DNA of 33,295 nt from positions 917,644-950,938 of the forward strand of contig BFEA01000193.1 of NCBI GenBank assembly GCA_003427395.1, written 5' to 3'. Below are positions 8,398-18,720 of the stretch, piece by piece (within the stretch, counting starts at the first letter, position 1; every line of letters begins with the position of its first letter). Under the pieces are notes generated by a model. The model was not told where the DNA came from and made no database searches. It saw only the letters and a program-made list of their open reading frames with translations. This DNA is from Chara braunii. Taxonomy: Eukaryota; Streptophyta; Charophyceae; Charales; Characeae. The position numbers and the translations under genes were made by a program.

Positions 8398-10314
8398 GGG
8401 GCTCTTTCGACACTCCTCGGGCACGTAAATCCCCTGAGGAAATCATCATTCCACTTATCCTCGAGGAAGAAATTGAAAAAAAAAAATGAAAACATTTCCT
8501 CGGGGGTTCCTCGGGGATTCCTCGGGCTACAGCCATTTCGACCCGTTCGCCAAGGGACCTCCTGAGGTCCCTTGGAGGTCGAGCATCCGGAAGAATCGGG
8601 GCGTCGACGGTAGCTCTGTCGACGACAATTTTCGACGCGGCTGGTCCATTGCTGTTCCTGGCGGCCCGTGGATGGACATCTTCGGTCGGCAACGGTCGGT
8701 GTCATTGAATTGTCCGCCAATGGTCCCCTTTGGCGGCCTGCCGGCCTCCGCGGATTCAAAAAGGGGCTGCCTTGCATCGCTGCCCTTGGCCCCGAGCGGG
8801 AAGGCGCCCAACGGTCGGCAGATTTGAATACTGCAGCCGGCCCCCGCTCTCCCGATTGCGCAGTGTATTCCGTGACGGAATACGTTACCTTGCTTTTGTC
8901 GATAGCGAAAACCAAGGGTTGCTGTCGGGATGACGCTGGCCGGAGCTGGGGTGAGTCGTATTGCCCTGTAACCTAGCAGGGTGGGGACATGAGGCCTGGG
9001 AGAGTTCGGCAGGGAAGAAGACGGTATTAGAGAATTTTAGAGTGCTTTTTGTGGGGGGTTTCCAGGGGTTCTGAGCATTTGAAGGACTTCCACTAATTGC
9101 TGTTGGATTTTCTAGTAGTTGTTCATTTTCATGAAATTTTCTGACGATGGGACGCTGTGCCCGGTTCCCAGTTTGTGCCAAATTGAGAGGATATGGTTGT
9201 ATCTATGGGACACTGGACCCGGTTTCCAGCAGGTGCTGCTCCCCACCAATAGATGGAGCTGTTTCAAAAAAAAAAAAAACAAAAACAAAAAAAAAAACGA
9301 TCGGCCGTTGGCACCACTGTTCCTCGCCGTTTCCTGGACGTCCACCGTTGTCTTCTAGCTGCTGCCGTCGTCGCCTTGCCGCAGAGCCTCCCACGTCCCC
9401 CCTGTCCGTCGCTTCATCACCACCTGGGCGTCGCTCTGGGAAATGCTCCACACCCCATGGCGTAGCACACCTGCAGCACGACGTCGCAAGTGGCACCAGT
9501 GTCCTCTACGTCCACATTCATGGACTGCAGCGTCCTCTTCCGCCGTGCGCGAATGGCCACTCTCATCCTCCCCTTGCTCCTCTGCAATTGACACCGGAAG
9601 AGGATGGCGTTCACGGCCGCTGCCACCGCCGTCCTCTCCGCCTTGCTTAGTGTGTCACGGCCCGCCTTCCCGTTCATGTCCATTGCTGAAACTGGTACTG
9701 TCGACGTGGACGTCGCCAAGTACAGAAGACTCCACGTGTGCCGGGGTGCACAACAGCGATGCTGCGAGTGATGACTGGAGTGCACGACGTACACGTCGAC
9801 GACGAAGGTGTGCCTGCGAAGACGACAACTATGACGATCGTGTGACGGCGTGTCTGCTGCTTCGGACGTGTACATGTACGTTCGGCGTGCCCGCCGACAC
9901 GCAGCCGCCACCCCGTACCCAAATGCTTCCGCTGAGGAACGTTGCTGCCGTCAGCCGCAAGGGACACGTACGCCGCCATCACTCGCTTGCGGAAACTCGA
10001 ATTCCGAATTTGGAATCCGGGACTGCGGGCCTTTTTCGTGGCCATTTTTTTTTTCCCCCACCAACTTTCGAATTTGCGACGCCCACCCGAGCTGGACCAA
10101 CGACGTCGGCACGGACACACCTTGCTGGACCAACCTCGCCCCCCTCCCCGCGTCTGCTTGTCAATATATGAAACTGGCCGCGGAAGGCCCTGAGGAATCG
10201 TCCTCGGGGAACAATTCCGGGGATCAGTGGAACGACGGCGCAAATTTCCTTGGGCGACGATGGGAGAATTTCCTCAGGCCCCGAGGACGGCCCGAGGAGT
10301 GTCGAACGAGCCCC
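8398..10314. mobile_element. Non-autonomous DNA transposon, PIF/Harbinger-like ends
   Basis: The ends form inverted repeats: GGGGCTCTTTCGACACTCCT at 8398 and, on the minus strand from 10314, GGGGCTCGTTCGACACTCCT. Together with the next five bases they match 24 of 25. A second shared word, CCTGAGGAAAT, lies just inside both ends, and CCTCGGG/CCTGAGG words cluster there, as transposase-binding subterminal repeats do. ATA flanks both sides (8395-8397, 10315-10317), a 3 bp target duplication. Ends starting GGG and a 3 bp duplication fit PIF/Harbinger; the ATA rather than TAA/TTA leaves room for another superfamily. The 1.9 kb interior is GC rich and has no recognisable transposase. It contains a LINE tail (about 9147-9297) and a 19 bp palindrome at 8865-8883. 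Confidence 0.75.
9147..9297 (+). mobile_element. LINE 3' end with poly(A) tail
   Basis: The plus strand carries ACACTGGACCCGGTTTCCAG and then GCTCCCCACCAATAGATGGA, followed by an A-rich tail (9266-9297). The same order, on minus, occurs at 18541-18720. A degenerate second copy of GGGACGCTG.CCCGGTT.CC lies at about 9147. The insertion is inside the DNA transposon, so it is younger than that element. Confidence 0.75.
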
Positions 10315-10739
10315 ATAAACCAATACCTCGAAATCCAATACTCAGAAAAGAGATTCAAATAAGTACTTGAGGACTATGCCTGAACCACAGACAGACTATC
10401 TACGGGTCTTGTTGAGGGTCCTGTTGCGGGCCCTGAAGATACTGCAGAGAGAGGTTAGGGCTCTCCTGCGCTCTCGGCTTGGCATGCGTTGGGTCAGAAT
10501 CGGTGAAGCAGTGTGTTCTCGGCTTGGCATGCTCAGTACTGGCAGTTTTGGAGTGAGTCCAGTCCTTGTGCAAATCCACTCAACAAAGTCAGTTAATTCT
10601 TTCTTAGGCTGCATGCTCGGTACTCGCTGACCTGCAGGGGGTCTGCCTTCGGGCAAGACAGTGTAGCTTGTCTGTGAGCTCGGCTTGGCATGCTAGGTAT
10701 CCGCAGTCCTGCATGGACTCTAGTCCAGTCAACAATCTT
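10315..10739. repeat. Dispersed short repeats CTCGGCTTGGCATGC
   Basis: The 15-mer CTCGGCTTGGCATGC occurs at 10473, 10518 and 10679. The last two are followed by a GTA..(G/C)CAG pattern and by AGTCCAG about 20-30 bases later. A partial copy (GCATGCTCGGTA) lies at about 10612. No gene recognised. Confidence 0.55.
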
Positions 10740-11367
10740 TGTAAATGGTTGCTGTATAAGGGACGCTGGACCCGCTTTCCGGTTGTTAAGAAAATCGAAG
10801 GTGACGAAGTTGGGGAAAGAGGCCCAGGTTCGTGCCAGGAGCACGGACCAATTCCGAAACATACACCCCGCCATCAGTACCTGTCTTCTTATTGGCGCCA
10901 AGAAATGTATCAGCAGCTATATCTGAGGAGAGTATGAGAGGGGAAGGTTCCTGGCACAAAATGGGCCAAACTTGCCAGAAGCCGTGCTGCAGTCGACACC
11001 TTAGCTAGAGATGCAGCAAGTTCTCCACTTCCTGTGCACATACCAGGCATAATGGATTCGTGTGGCAACTCTTTGTAGCTAGCCATTCTGACGTAGGTAC
11101 TGCAAGATGCACAGTCAGCCATAGCAGGGCGACCTTTTTTTTGGTGTCTGAAAGCTTACGAGTGATATCACAGAATTTGTGGAACGAGCTTTTGGTCCAC
11201 TTTCCCAGCGACTGTTCGGTTATGATCCCACGTTTGTACCATCTTGGCTTAAGGTGAGCCGGTATATCAACAACTGGCACTTGAAGGCGGTATGACGACT
11301 TGGTGGTCAGCTCATCAGGCCCAAAGGCCTTTTTTCGCATACCGCTAGGAGCCGCCATCCAGAACAA
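10740..11367 (-). pseudogene. LINE ORF2 C-terminal remnant of a second lineage
   Basis: The minus frame 11005-11367 has a zinc-domain layout: W....AVPT..WLA (residues about 83-97), NPLC.VC (Cys107, Cys110) and LLHL (His119), after which a stop interrupts before the expected last Cys. Similarity continues loosely in another frame toward 10900. It differs from LINE copies 1 and 2 in sequence, so it is another lineage. At about 10752-10775 the plus strand carries GGGACGCTGGACCC.CTTTCC, the common LINE tail word in the opposite orientation, so two elements adjoin here. Confidence 0.6.
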
Positions 11368-11479
11368 TGGGTAAAAACTGAGGTCTGCGTGACTCGTACT
11401 TACCTTGAAAGGACGATATTGTTATGGCCTTTTCCATCCTCTCTGAGGGAGGACCAGGACAGGTGTGAGCGTGTGATAT

Positions 11480-12290
11480 GCAACCTCACACCCCGCACGG
11501 CGTCCCGTACCCGTGGGATGGCGATCAGAGTCATTGGGGCGTGGCCGAGGATTTTGGGCGGTGGTGGAACCACCAGGGTGAAACTGGGGTCCTTGCCTCA
11601 GTCCCGGGTGTCGTTTCGGAAACTCTGGCCGACTGGAACCACCGCAAAATTCCAAAATTTAGAAAAGCGTAGAAGGTTGGGGCATGGACAAAATTCCGCC
11701 AGTCGGATTAGGGACATAAACACAACTCATCGGACACAAGATATAACCACAAAGACTATGCAAAAAGACAAGTAATCTATTGCTTCTTTTCTGTTAGGTT
11801 CACGCCGCCCTTTTTGTGGGGGCCAAGCAGAGAGGGGACACTCTAGGCATCCGAGTCAGGTCCATGGAGCCCGTCCTATTGGTTTGATCCCTTGTCATCC
11901 AGCGAACCTGGGGGCGGAGGTTCCCAGGTCCGGAAGTTCAGGAAGAGAGTTCCCGCGTTGCAAGAGAGATCCAGGAACCGGATGGACCCTTCGTAACCCA
12001 GCACCAACCTCTGTCAGGAGCACAAGTTTCCAGCCGACACCAATGGCAGGTAAACTGAGGCTTCGATGTGGCGTGGGGCGCCGACCACGAAAGCACTGTC
12101 AAGTCCATGTAAGGCAAAATCGGTGAGGGGGAGGAAAATCGATCAATCAGAACAAACCCTGTTCCCCCTACATGACATGCCTCAGACGGGTTATAAAAGT
12201 GAGCCCGATCGTTGTGCAGTAATGCCCTTAGTACATCCGCATCACAGTAAAGAACGTCCTCATCTACGATCAGGAAGGGAGGAAGGTCTG
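11480..12290 (-). pseudogene. Unrecognised protein, tandem copy A
   Basis: On the minus strand this unit and the next keep the same reading-frame motifs although their DNA has diverged strongly. In this copy: LPPF.I.DED..YCDADV at about 12265-12215, H.YNP, then after an extra segment of about 60 bases LPY..L.VL.W, QF.CHWCR at about 12045, and LVLGYEG..RF..LS.NAG and FRTW toward 11925. The last block is in a different frame from the CHWCR block and a stop lies between, so this copy is broken. Conserved residues despite diverged DNA imply selection on an ancestral protein. I do not recognise the family. The plus-strand words CTCAC.CCCGC.CGGCGT and GGGGCGTGGCCGAGGATTTT near 11487-11560 also recur in copy B. 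Confidence 0.5.
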
Positions 12291-12299
12291 TGATGCGCC

Positions 12300-13092
12300 A
12301 ATCTCACGCCCCGCGCGGCGTTCCGTACTTCAGACGCCGATGAGAGTTGTTAGGGGCGTGGCCGAGGATTTTTGGTCGTGGGGGTTAAGCCACCCGAACG
12401 GAACGGGGGACTCTTGCTTCAGGCCGAGGTGCCTAGGCAGGGGTTTGAGCTTTCGCCAGGGGCGAACAACGGTGCCCTACGACCCTACCGTCATCACCTC
12501 ATAAAGAAGGAGGAAAAGAAAATGAGAGGGGAGGGGAGAAGAGAAACGAAGCCTTCGTGAACGGGGCTCCATTCCCCGAGGCGCTAGGTTCGCTCTACCC
12601 TTGGGGGCGGAGGCCCCGAAATCGGGTTCAAGTTTCGACGTCCGACTCGTCGAGTCCGTGTGGACGGCACAACATGGGGCTGCCCGGGGTCGGGCAGGTC
12701 GATGGAACCCAAGTTCGAAAACGGGCGGGGAGGGCACCCGCGTTGTAGGAGAGTTCGGGGAAGCGGACTGCTCCTTCGTACCCCAGGACCAACCGTCGCC
12801 ATGAGCATGAGTCCCCCTGACGACACCAATGGCAATTAAACTGCAGCCACCACGCGGTGTCCACAGCGTACCAGGGCAACACCATGAGGTTTGTGTAAGG
12901 CAAAAGTAAAGGCGGGTTATAAAGATGGATTGGCTCGGTGCACTGCAGTAGGTTCTGCACGTCCGCATCGCAGTATACGCCGTCGTCATCTGCGATAGGG
13001 AAGGGCGGAAGCGTGCTGCGACGCTCTGGGACAAGGTCCAAGATCGGGCCACGGCCCGCGCTTCCGCCCGTTGAGACGAAACTTGACTCCAT
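12300..13092 (-). CDS. Unrecognised protein, tandem copy B
   Basis: The minus frame 12628-13092 (about 155 codons, first Met at 13092) holds the same motifs as copy A, uninterrupted: LPPFPIADDDGVYCDADV (YCDADV at residues 40-45), HLYNP (56-60), LPYTNLMVLPW, FNCHWCR (85-91), LVLGYEGAVRF (101-111), LS.NAG and FRTW (125-128). It then runs into a poorly conserved tail. Cysteines in CHWC could bind metal but no known zinc finger spacing is evident. A TATA-like promoter region lies about 800 bases upstream (13911). No splice sites were established, so the true gene limits are unknown. It may be a transposon-borne or lineage-specific gene; no function is proposed. Confidence 0.45.
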
Positions 13093-13130
13093 GCAATGAC
13101 CAACGAATACCGCTGAGAAAGGATGCGCCT

Positions 13131-13132
<2 letters not shown>

Positions 13133-13198
<66 letters not shown>
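13133..13198. repeat. (CT)33 microsatellite
   Basis: An uninterrupted CT dinucleotide run. The Arg-Glu open frames across it are artefacts. Confidence 0.97.
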
Positions 13199-13201
<3 letters not shown>

Positions 13202-13334
13202 GCATCAACCTGAACGCGGTGTCGGGCACCCCGGGCTGGGCACAAGGAGGTCGTCCGCTTCGCAAGGACGCGAATGACCGATCTCTCTGAAATTATCCAC
13301 CTCCCCTTGGAGTCCCGACCTGCGCACGATAAGG

Positions 13335-14545
13335 GAGAGAGAGACGGTGGAAGGAGGTTGACACATATCCCGCACACTCGTGTGGGTTAAGGGCGAATAA
13401 AAGGGGAAGGACCGACGCATTGATGCACTCATGCAAGCAATCAATGCTCGGTGCTTCTGATCATCAGGCTCGGAGGCGCATACACACACGCCTACCCATA
13501 GAGCCCGCAATGAAACATTCAACATCCATAGACTTTCATACCCGAACATGCATAACGGATCACCCACACATTGGGATCATGCACACATCACACGGGGACA
13601 AAGCAGCAATGGAGAAAAAAAATGTCTTAAAATACAGAATTCTCATGACAGGCCGCTCCGAGCCCAGTCCCCAATTCGTCAAAACCACAGACAACCATAG
13701 CCACAAGGCCCTGGTGCTGCCGGCGTCTGATCTCCACCACCGCTTGGTCCCTCCGACTGCCTTACCCCAAGTCTACCTCTAACTCCGCCACCCGCCGTCA
13801 CTCCGCCCACCACGGGGCACGTCGAGCCTTCCTAGCGCCACGGGCTTCGTGCATAGCTTGCGCAGCTTGCAGCCGAGATCAAAGAGAGTGAGAGGAAGGG
13901 GTTGCAAGAATTTATAGCGGGGAAAGCGGCGGGGAGGCTGTGCGAAGCACGGGGCGTAGATGAGCAGGACAGAGGAAGGGCAAAGGTTCTAGAAGGATCG
14001 AAGGAGGCGAGTCGGATGATCTGCGTGATTGGGGTGGTTGTCCAAGGGGGGTTGCACTCTCGCCACCACCACATTGGCCCGACCATCCCAATCAGACAGC
14101 CAATCGTTCGCAGGGAAAGGAGAAGGGGGGGGATCGGACTTCGCTTAGGGGGAAGACAAAGAGACGTGCAGGAAGGGGATGCGCAACGAGAAAGGAAGAT
14201 GGTGCGGGGATGCAGAGCGGGAGAAAGGGTTTACGCGGCGCGCAAAAATTCGAAAAACAGCCGCGCGCGCAAAAACTCAAAATTCCTACTCCCGCTAATT
14301 CCCAACTGCTTCTTGAATTTCTTGGCGCGGCCGCTAACCGGCCACGCGAGGGCCCGAATTGCATTTTCTACTCCGTCCCTCTTTTCGTAGAGGAAAAAGA
14401 AAGAAAGAAAAAGAAATGAAGCCTTGTTTTTCCCTATCATCTTGAATCCGTACTTTGGGGCTTCACGGGGGATTTTCCCTTAAAGGTACGGGAAGCCGCC
14501 GAGTGCGGATCCTGGCTTATCACAGGTCGCTGTGGCGGATCGATG
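13335..14545. repeat. Old segmental duplication, copy 1
   Basis: This segment matches 14785-16085 in the same orientation with many changes. Shared anchors in order: GAGGTTGACA; CATTCAACATCCATAGAC; AACCATAGCCACA; CCTCCGACTGCCTTACCCCA; ATCAAAGAGAGTGAGAG; GGGGCGTAGATGAG; and CTTGGCTTATCACA or CCTGGCTTATCACA at the end. No reading frame is preserved between copies, so the shared content is probably non-coding or regulatory. Confidence 0.75.
13880..13920 (-). promoter_or_regulatory. Putative TATA promoter, copy 1
   Basis: On minus, GCTATAAATTC (TATAAA at 13911-13916) is followed 10-35 bases downstream by a CT-rich start region (CTTCCTCTCACTCTCTTTG). This block matches the copy at 15421-15458 at 36 of 39 positions, much better than its surroundings, as expected for a constrained core promoter. 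It would drive transcription toward copy B of the unrecognised gene. Confidence 0.45.
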
Positions 14546-14784
14546 CGAAGTCCGAGCATGGGCAGTTACGGGCGCTGACGTTCAAAGTGGCAAACCTCGA
14601 CTCCATACAAGTCTCAACTCGTCCTACACAGCCCGCTCCCTATATCAAGAGGCAAGAAAGCACTAACGACTTCCTCAACCAAAATTGCCACCTTGTCAAA
14701 ACGGCGATGGTCAGGAGGCGGAGAGGTCGGACGGATCGACTAAGTCCTCACGCTCGATGTCCCTGAGTGCCCAACTCACCTGCC

Positions 14785-16085
14785 CGGGTGAGCGGAGAGG
14801 TTGACATGTGGAGCTAGCACACGGGAGTGAAGGGAAAAAGGTCGGTGACGATCTGACACGCACTCAAGGCGCGGGGATCGGCAGTTAGTCTGGGAACAGA
14901 GGGCATCAACACACTCATGCATGCAAGTGTACGTCCAAGACCCAATGACCCCAATGGCCGCACCCTGGCGGCACCCATGTGCGCAAAGACGACAAGGACC
15001 ATTACCCAGTCCTTCCACATTCACACATCCATAAATTTCTTGACAGCGAAGCATTCAACATCCATAGACACTCACACCCAACGCCATGCACGCAACTAAG
15101 TATCCACACTTAGTCTGATGCACACACGACACTTAGACAAAGCAACGATGGAGAAGAAGTGAGTCTTTCGATATTAAAAAATTACACCAATGCTGGCACT
15201 CCGTGTGCACGGCCACCAACCCGACCAAACACAAGCCAACCATAGCCACAGCCCTGCTGCTCCGTTCCCGTCTCGACTACCGCTCACTCCCTCCGACTGC
15301 CTTACCCCAAGTCTACCGCTAGTTCCGTCCAACGCCATCACTCCGCCCATCCTTGGGCACTTCAAGCCTGTTCGGTGACGCGGTCCTCACGCATAGCTCA
15401 CGCAGCATTGCAACCGAAATCAAAGAGAGTGAGAGAAAGGGGTTGCACAAATTTATATCATGGAAGGCGGCGGGGCACCAACATGCATTGCGGTAGCGAG
15501 GGGCGTAGATGAGGAGGAGAGAAAAAAGAAGGTTCCGAACGTCGAATAAGGCAGGGCGACCGAAAATTTCGCTCACTTGGGGTGGTCGCACAAGCCGTGT
15601 GCATGAGTTTGCCCTTGCGGCTTGATCCAACCAACCCAAGTGACGACCAATCAATCGCACCAAAGAATCAAGGAAGGGATCAGACGAAGGGTCTGACGGA
15701 AGACAAAAAAGGTGCGAGGAGACAAAGGAAAGCAAGAAAGGAAGTTGACTTGCATGGGCAAAGCGGGGACCGAGCTTGTGTGGCAAGCAAGAATTCAAAT
15801 GGCCAGGTGCGCGCTGATGCAAAGAAAAATTGAAAAGTACCGCCAACCGAAACTCGTTGTCGTTTCTTTGAAATTCCCTCATGGTCGCTAATCGACCACT
15901 TGGGGCTAATTTGAACAAGGACGGGAGCAATCCTCAAAGATCCATGCAATGGGCCCACAAATTTTGAAAACAGACCTGATTCCTTGTAATTAGTCAAGAT
16001 TTGTACGTCGGGGCTTGCTTCAGGGTTTAATCCGAAGGGTACGTGAAGCCACGAGGTACAAACCTTGGCTTATCACATCTGTGAT
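14785..16085. repeat. Old segmental duplication, copy 2
   Basis: Second copy of the 13335-14545 segment, about 1.5 kb downstream, with the same anchor order. The intervening 14546-14784 has no recognised feature. The A+T-rich stretch 16086-16315 after it is also unassigned. Confidence 0.75.
15421..15458 (-). promoter_or_regulatory. Putative TATA promoter, copy 2
   Basis: Minus strand GATATAAATTTG with the same downstream CT-rich block as at 13880-13920. The near-identity of this 39-base block against a diverged background is the main evidence. Confidence 0.45.
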
Positions 16086-16315
16086 ATGTAGGGTGTTCTG
16101 GAAAATTGGCGGTCTTCTGGCTGCCTGCCACGTGTCCATGTTGATGCGATGATCAGGGCGGCCACCTCATTGTCGGTTGGCACGATCAATCATCATTCTT
16201 TTACTTTTATTTTACAGCGCGACCCGTCGCGCACTCTTTCACCACCATCATTATTATAATTAAACAAGAAAACAAAGAAAGACAAGAAAGGAGAAAGGAG
16301 AGAGAAGGAGAAGGC

Positions 16316-17700
16316 TCAGTGGAAGTGACCAAGATCGGGATTGAGGGGAGCAGGGAGGGGAGGGAAAAAAGTCCCCATCCTGGCTGGCGTCGTCAGAGCA
16401 TCCACTTTGTTGAAGTGGTGCTGGAAGAAGGTTGGATAGAGGAACGCTCCCAGGACATGCGTCGACACCCTTGGCGTCAGATCTGCGACCGCCCAAATGA
16501 CCCGTTGTCCTAGAGAGCGGTTCTCAGGACCTGTCATCACCAGATGGATCTCTATGTATGAGCGCCGCTCCCGCCTAAAGGCAACAAAAATTAGAAAGTG
16601 GAATGTTGCGTTCGGCCGGCGCCCCTCTTCGTAGATCACTGTCCCTACCAACCTCACTGTTACACATCCGTGGTATGGCGGCTGCAAAAATGGCATCCAC
16701 GCCAGATCAGGGCGTGGGAGTCATTCGATCACCTCCAGCCGAATGGACGCTGGCGCCAACTCATAGTCAAGGTCCATCAGGTTGATGTTCCTATTCTGAG
16801 GAACTGCTAATGTCAATGAACGGGGCAGCCCAGGGTGTGGCACGGGGGCGAGATGATCCTGCCATGAAGGGGGAAGGGGTGGCGGGACATGCAGCTCCGG
16901 AAATCCCTCCTCCTCTTGCGGCTGCCATCAAGAGTGAGGTCCGGCAGGGTGGACAGAGAGAGAGTCCTCCCGGATCACTCTTGTGCGAAAGTTGATCGCG
17001 GTTAGGGAGGCTGCTCTCCGATCGCCACCGGATCTTCGCAGTGAGCCTTTTTATCCGGAACCTGCGGGAGTTGCCCTCTCTATCAACGACCCTCTACCCT
17101 ATGACCGGACTTGAATTGGAGGCCTTTCCCTTACTCAGTGCTTTCCTGTTAAAATGGACTATAAGTTTTTTTTCAATGACGTTTCCTCTTCCTCAGAAAC
17201 TTCCAGGCAGTGGGACGCGGGTAGGATGACGGCAGCTGCAGTTTTCACCAGTCATCAATCAACGCTGCCCTCTTTCCCTCCTCAGCGATATAGTCCGGGA
17301 TCATCAATGCATGATACGTCCTCCACGGCACACTTTTTGTTCGGATTTGTATATCGCCCTTGTCAACAGCGACCACCTGGGCGATTGAGAGAAGCTCAAT
17401 GTGAATTAGCTCCCGGACAACCGGCTCGTCCGACCAGATCGTTCCGAACGGATGTAGCGCACTGTTCCCTCCTTCCGCTCCAGCTTTGGCCTGGTGATCA
17501 CGTAGTACGTGGTAAGATGCTCGTTCAAATTGTGCTCCTCGTGATTCAGGTAGAAGCGGAACATGCCCAACGCCACCGATGCAACTCCCACACGTCCTCG
17601 TCTGCTGAGGGCATGCTATCCACGCCTGTGAGCTCCACTTCGTACTCCAGGAAGTCGCGCATCGGATAGGGGATTAAACTGAGGTAGTAAGGAAGGGTGG
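16316..17700 (-). pseudogene. Unrecognised protein-coding region, frameshifted
   Basis: Several collinear minus-strand stretches read as ordinary globular protein. From 5' to 3' they are: MRDFLEYEVELTGVD (about 17660-17600); MFRFYLNHEEHNLNEHLTTY and ITRPKLERKEGTVRYI (17591-17455); a different frame with WSDEPVVRELIHIELLSIAQ, VDKGDIQIRTKSVPW and ALMIPDYIAEEGKRAALIDD (about 17450-17235); a weaker stretch; then a frame with NLMDLDYELAPASIRLEVIE broken by a stop at 16721-16723 and resuming through CVTVRLVGTVIYEEG, HFLIFVAFRRERRSYIEIHL and VIWAVADL down to 16316. Residue composition is balanced and unlike the repeat-derived frames nearby. At least two frameshifts and one or more stops break it; some breaks could be introns. 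No catalytic or zinc motif is visible and I do not recognise the family. A virus-derived or transposon-encoded protein is possible but unsupported. Confidence 0.5.
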
Positions 17701-17948
17701 TGTATGAGAACAATGGAGGCATTTAGAGAGGTTAGAGGTTGAGAGGGGGAGCGGGAGGGAGAAGTGCCGGAAGCTGAAGAGATGGTGGCCCATTAGCACG
17801 AAGACTTGCCAGATGGGGGTGTAGGGGTGGGTTGGTCGTGCAAGCTTGGTAGGAGGCATCTTTTGCTTGAACATTCTGCAGATTCTTTTTTCTTTAAATT
17901 TTTCTTTGGGGCAAGTACGTTTGTGTCACAAACGAAGTTCAAAAGGGC

Positions 17949-18372
17949 NNNNNNNNNNNNNNNNNNNNNNNNNNNNNNNNNNNNNNNNNNNNNNNNNNNN
18001 NNNNNNNNNNNNNNNNNNNNNNNNNNNNNNNNNNNNNNNNNNNNNNNNNNNNNNNNNNNNNNNNNNNNNNNNNNNNNNNNNNNNNNNNNNNNNNNNNNNN
18101 NNNNNNNNNNNNNNNNNNNNNNNNNNNNNNNNNNNNNNNNNNNNNNNNNNNNNNNNNNNNNNNNNNNNNNNNNNNNNNNNNNNNNNNNNNNNNNNNNNNN
18201 NNNNNNNNNNNNNNNNNNNNNNNNNNNNNNNNNNNNNNNNNNNNNNNNNNNNNNNNNNNNNNNNNNNNNNNNNNNNNNNNNNNNNNNNNNNNNNNNNNNN
18301 NNNNNNNNNNNNNNNNNNNNNNNNNNNNNNNNNNNNNNNNNNNNNNNNNNNNNNNNNNNNNNNNNNNNNNNN
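17949..18372. other. Assembly gap (424 N)
   Basis: Undetermined bases. The left flank ends GTTCAAAAGGGC and the right flank begins with GCCCTTTTCAAAC, a short inverted repeat across the gap. Open frames spanning it are meaningless. Confidence 1.
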
Positions 18373-18540
18373 GCTACAACCGCCCTTTTCAAACTCGGGG
18401 CCTGATGTTACCGCCTTCTGATGTTATGACTGCCTTTTCGAACTGTGGCCATTTTTCCGTTGCCCATTAGTGTTTTTTTTGCCTTTACAGTTTGAAAGTG
18501 TGCTACTACCGCACTTGTTTCTTTTTCTTTTTTGAAAAAA

Positions 18541-18720
18541 CAGAGCTTCAGTCTGCTAGGAGGAGGGGTATATGACCTACAGCTGTGCTCCAATCTATTG
18601 GTGGGGAGTTGCACCTACAGAGCTTCAGTCTGCTAGGAGGAGGGGTATATGACCTACAGCTGCGCTCCAATCTATTGGTGGGGCGTTGCACCTCCTGGAA
18701 ACCGGGTCCAGCATCCCATA
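18541..18720 (-). mobile_element. LINE 3' end with a duplicated 77 bp unit
   Basis: On minus the order is GGATGCTGGACCCGGTTTCC, then CCCCACCAATAGATTGGAGC and CAGCTGTAGGTCATATACCC, repeated once, then a CTGTTTTTTCAAAAAAG tail toward 18520. The repeat unit starts at 18541 and again at 18618 (period 77). The same LINE tail occurs on plus at 9190-9297 with one unit. No coding part of the element is attached. Confidence 0.75.

Noticed and set aside
9147-10171. Long plus-strand open frames of 167 and 242 codons as a transposase
   Set aside because: Arg/Ser/Pro-rich from GC-rich DNA, no DDE or helix-turn-helix pattern, and several frames are equally open.
17793-18421. Open frames of 190-200 codons across the N gap
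   Set aside because: Most residues are undetermined; the frames exist only because N does not encode stops.
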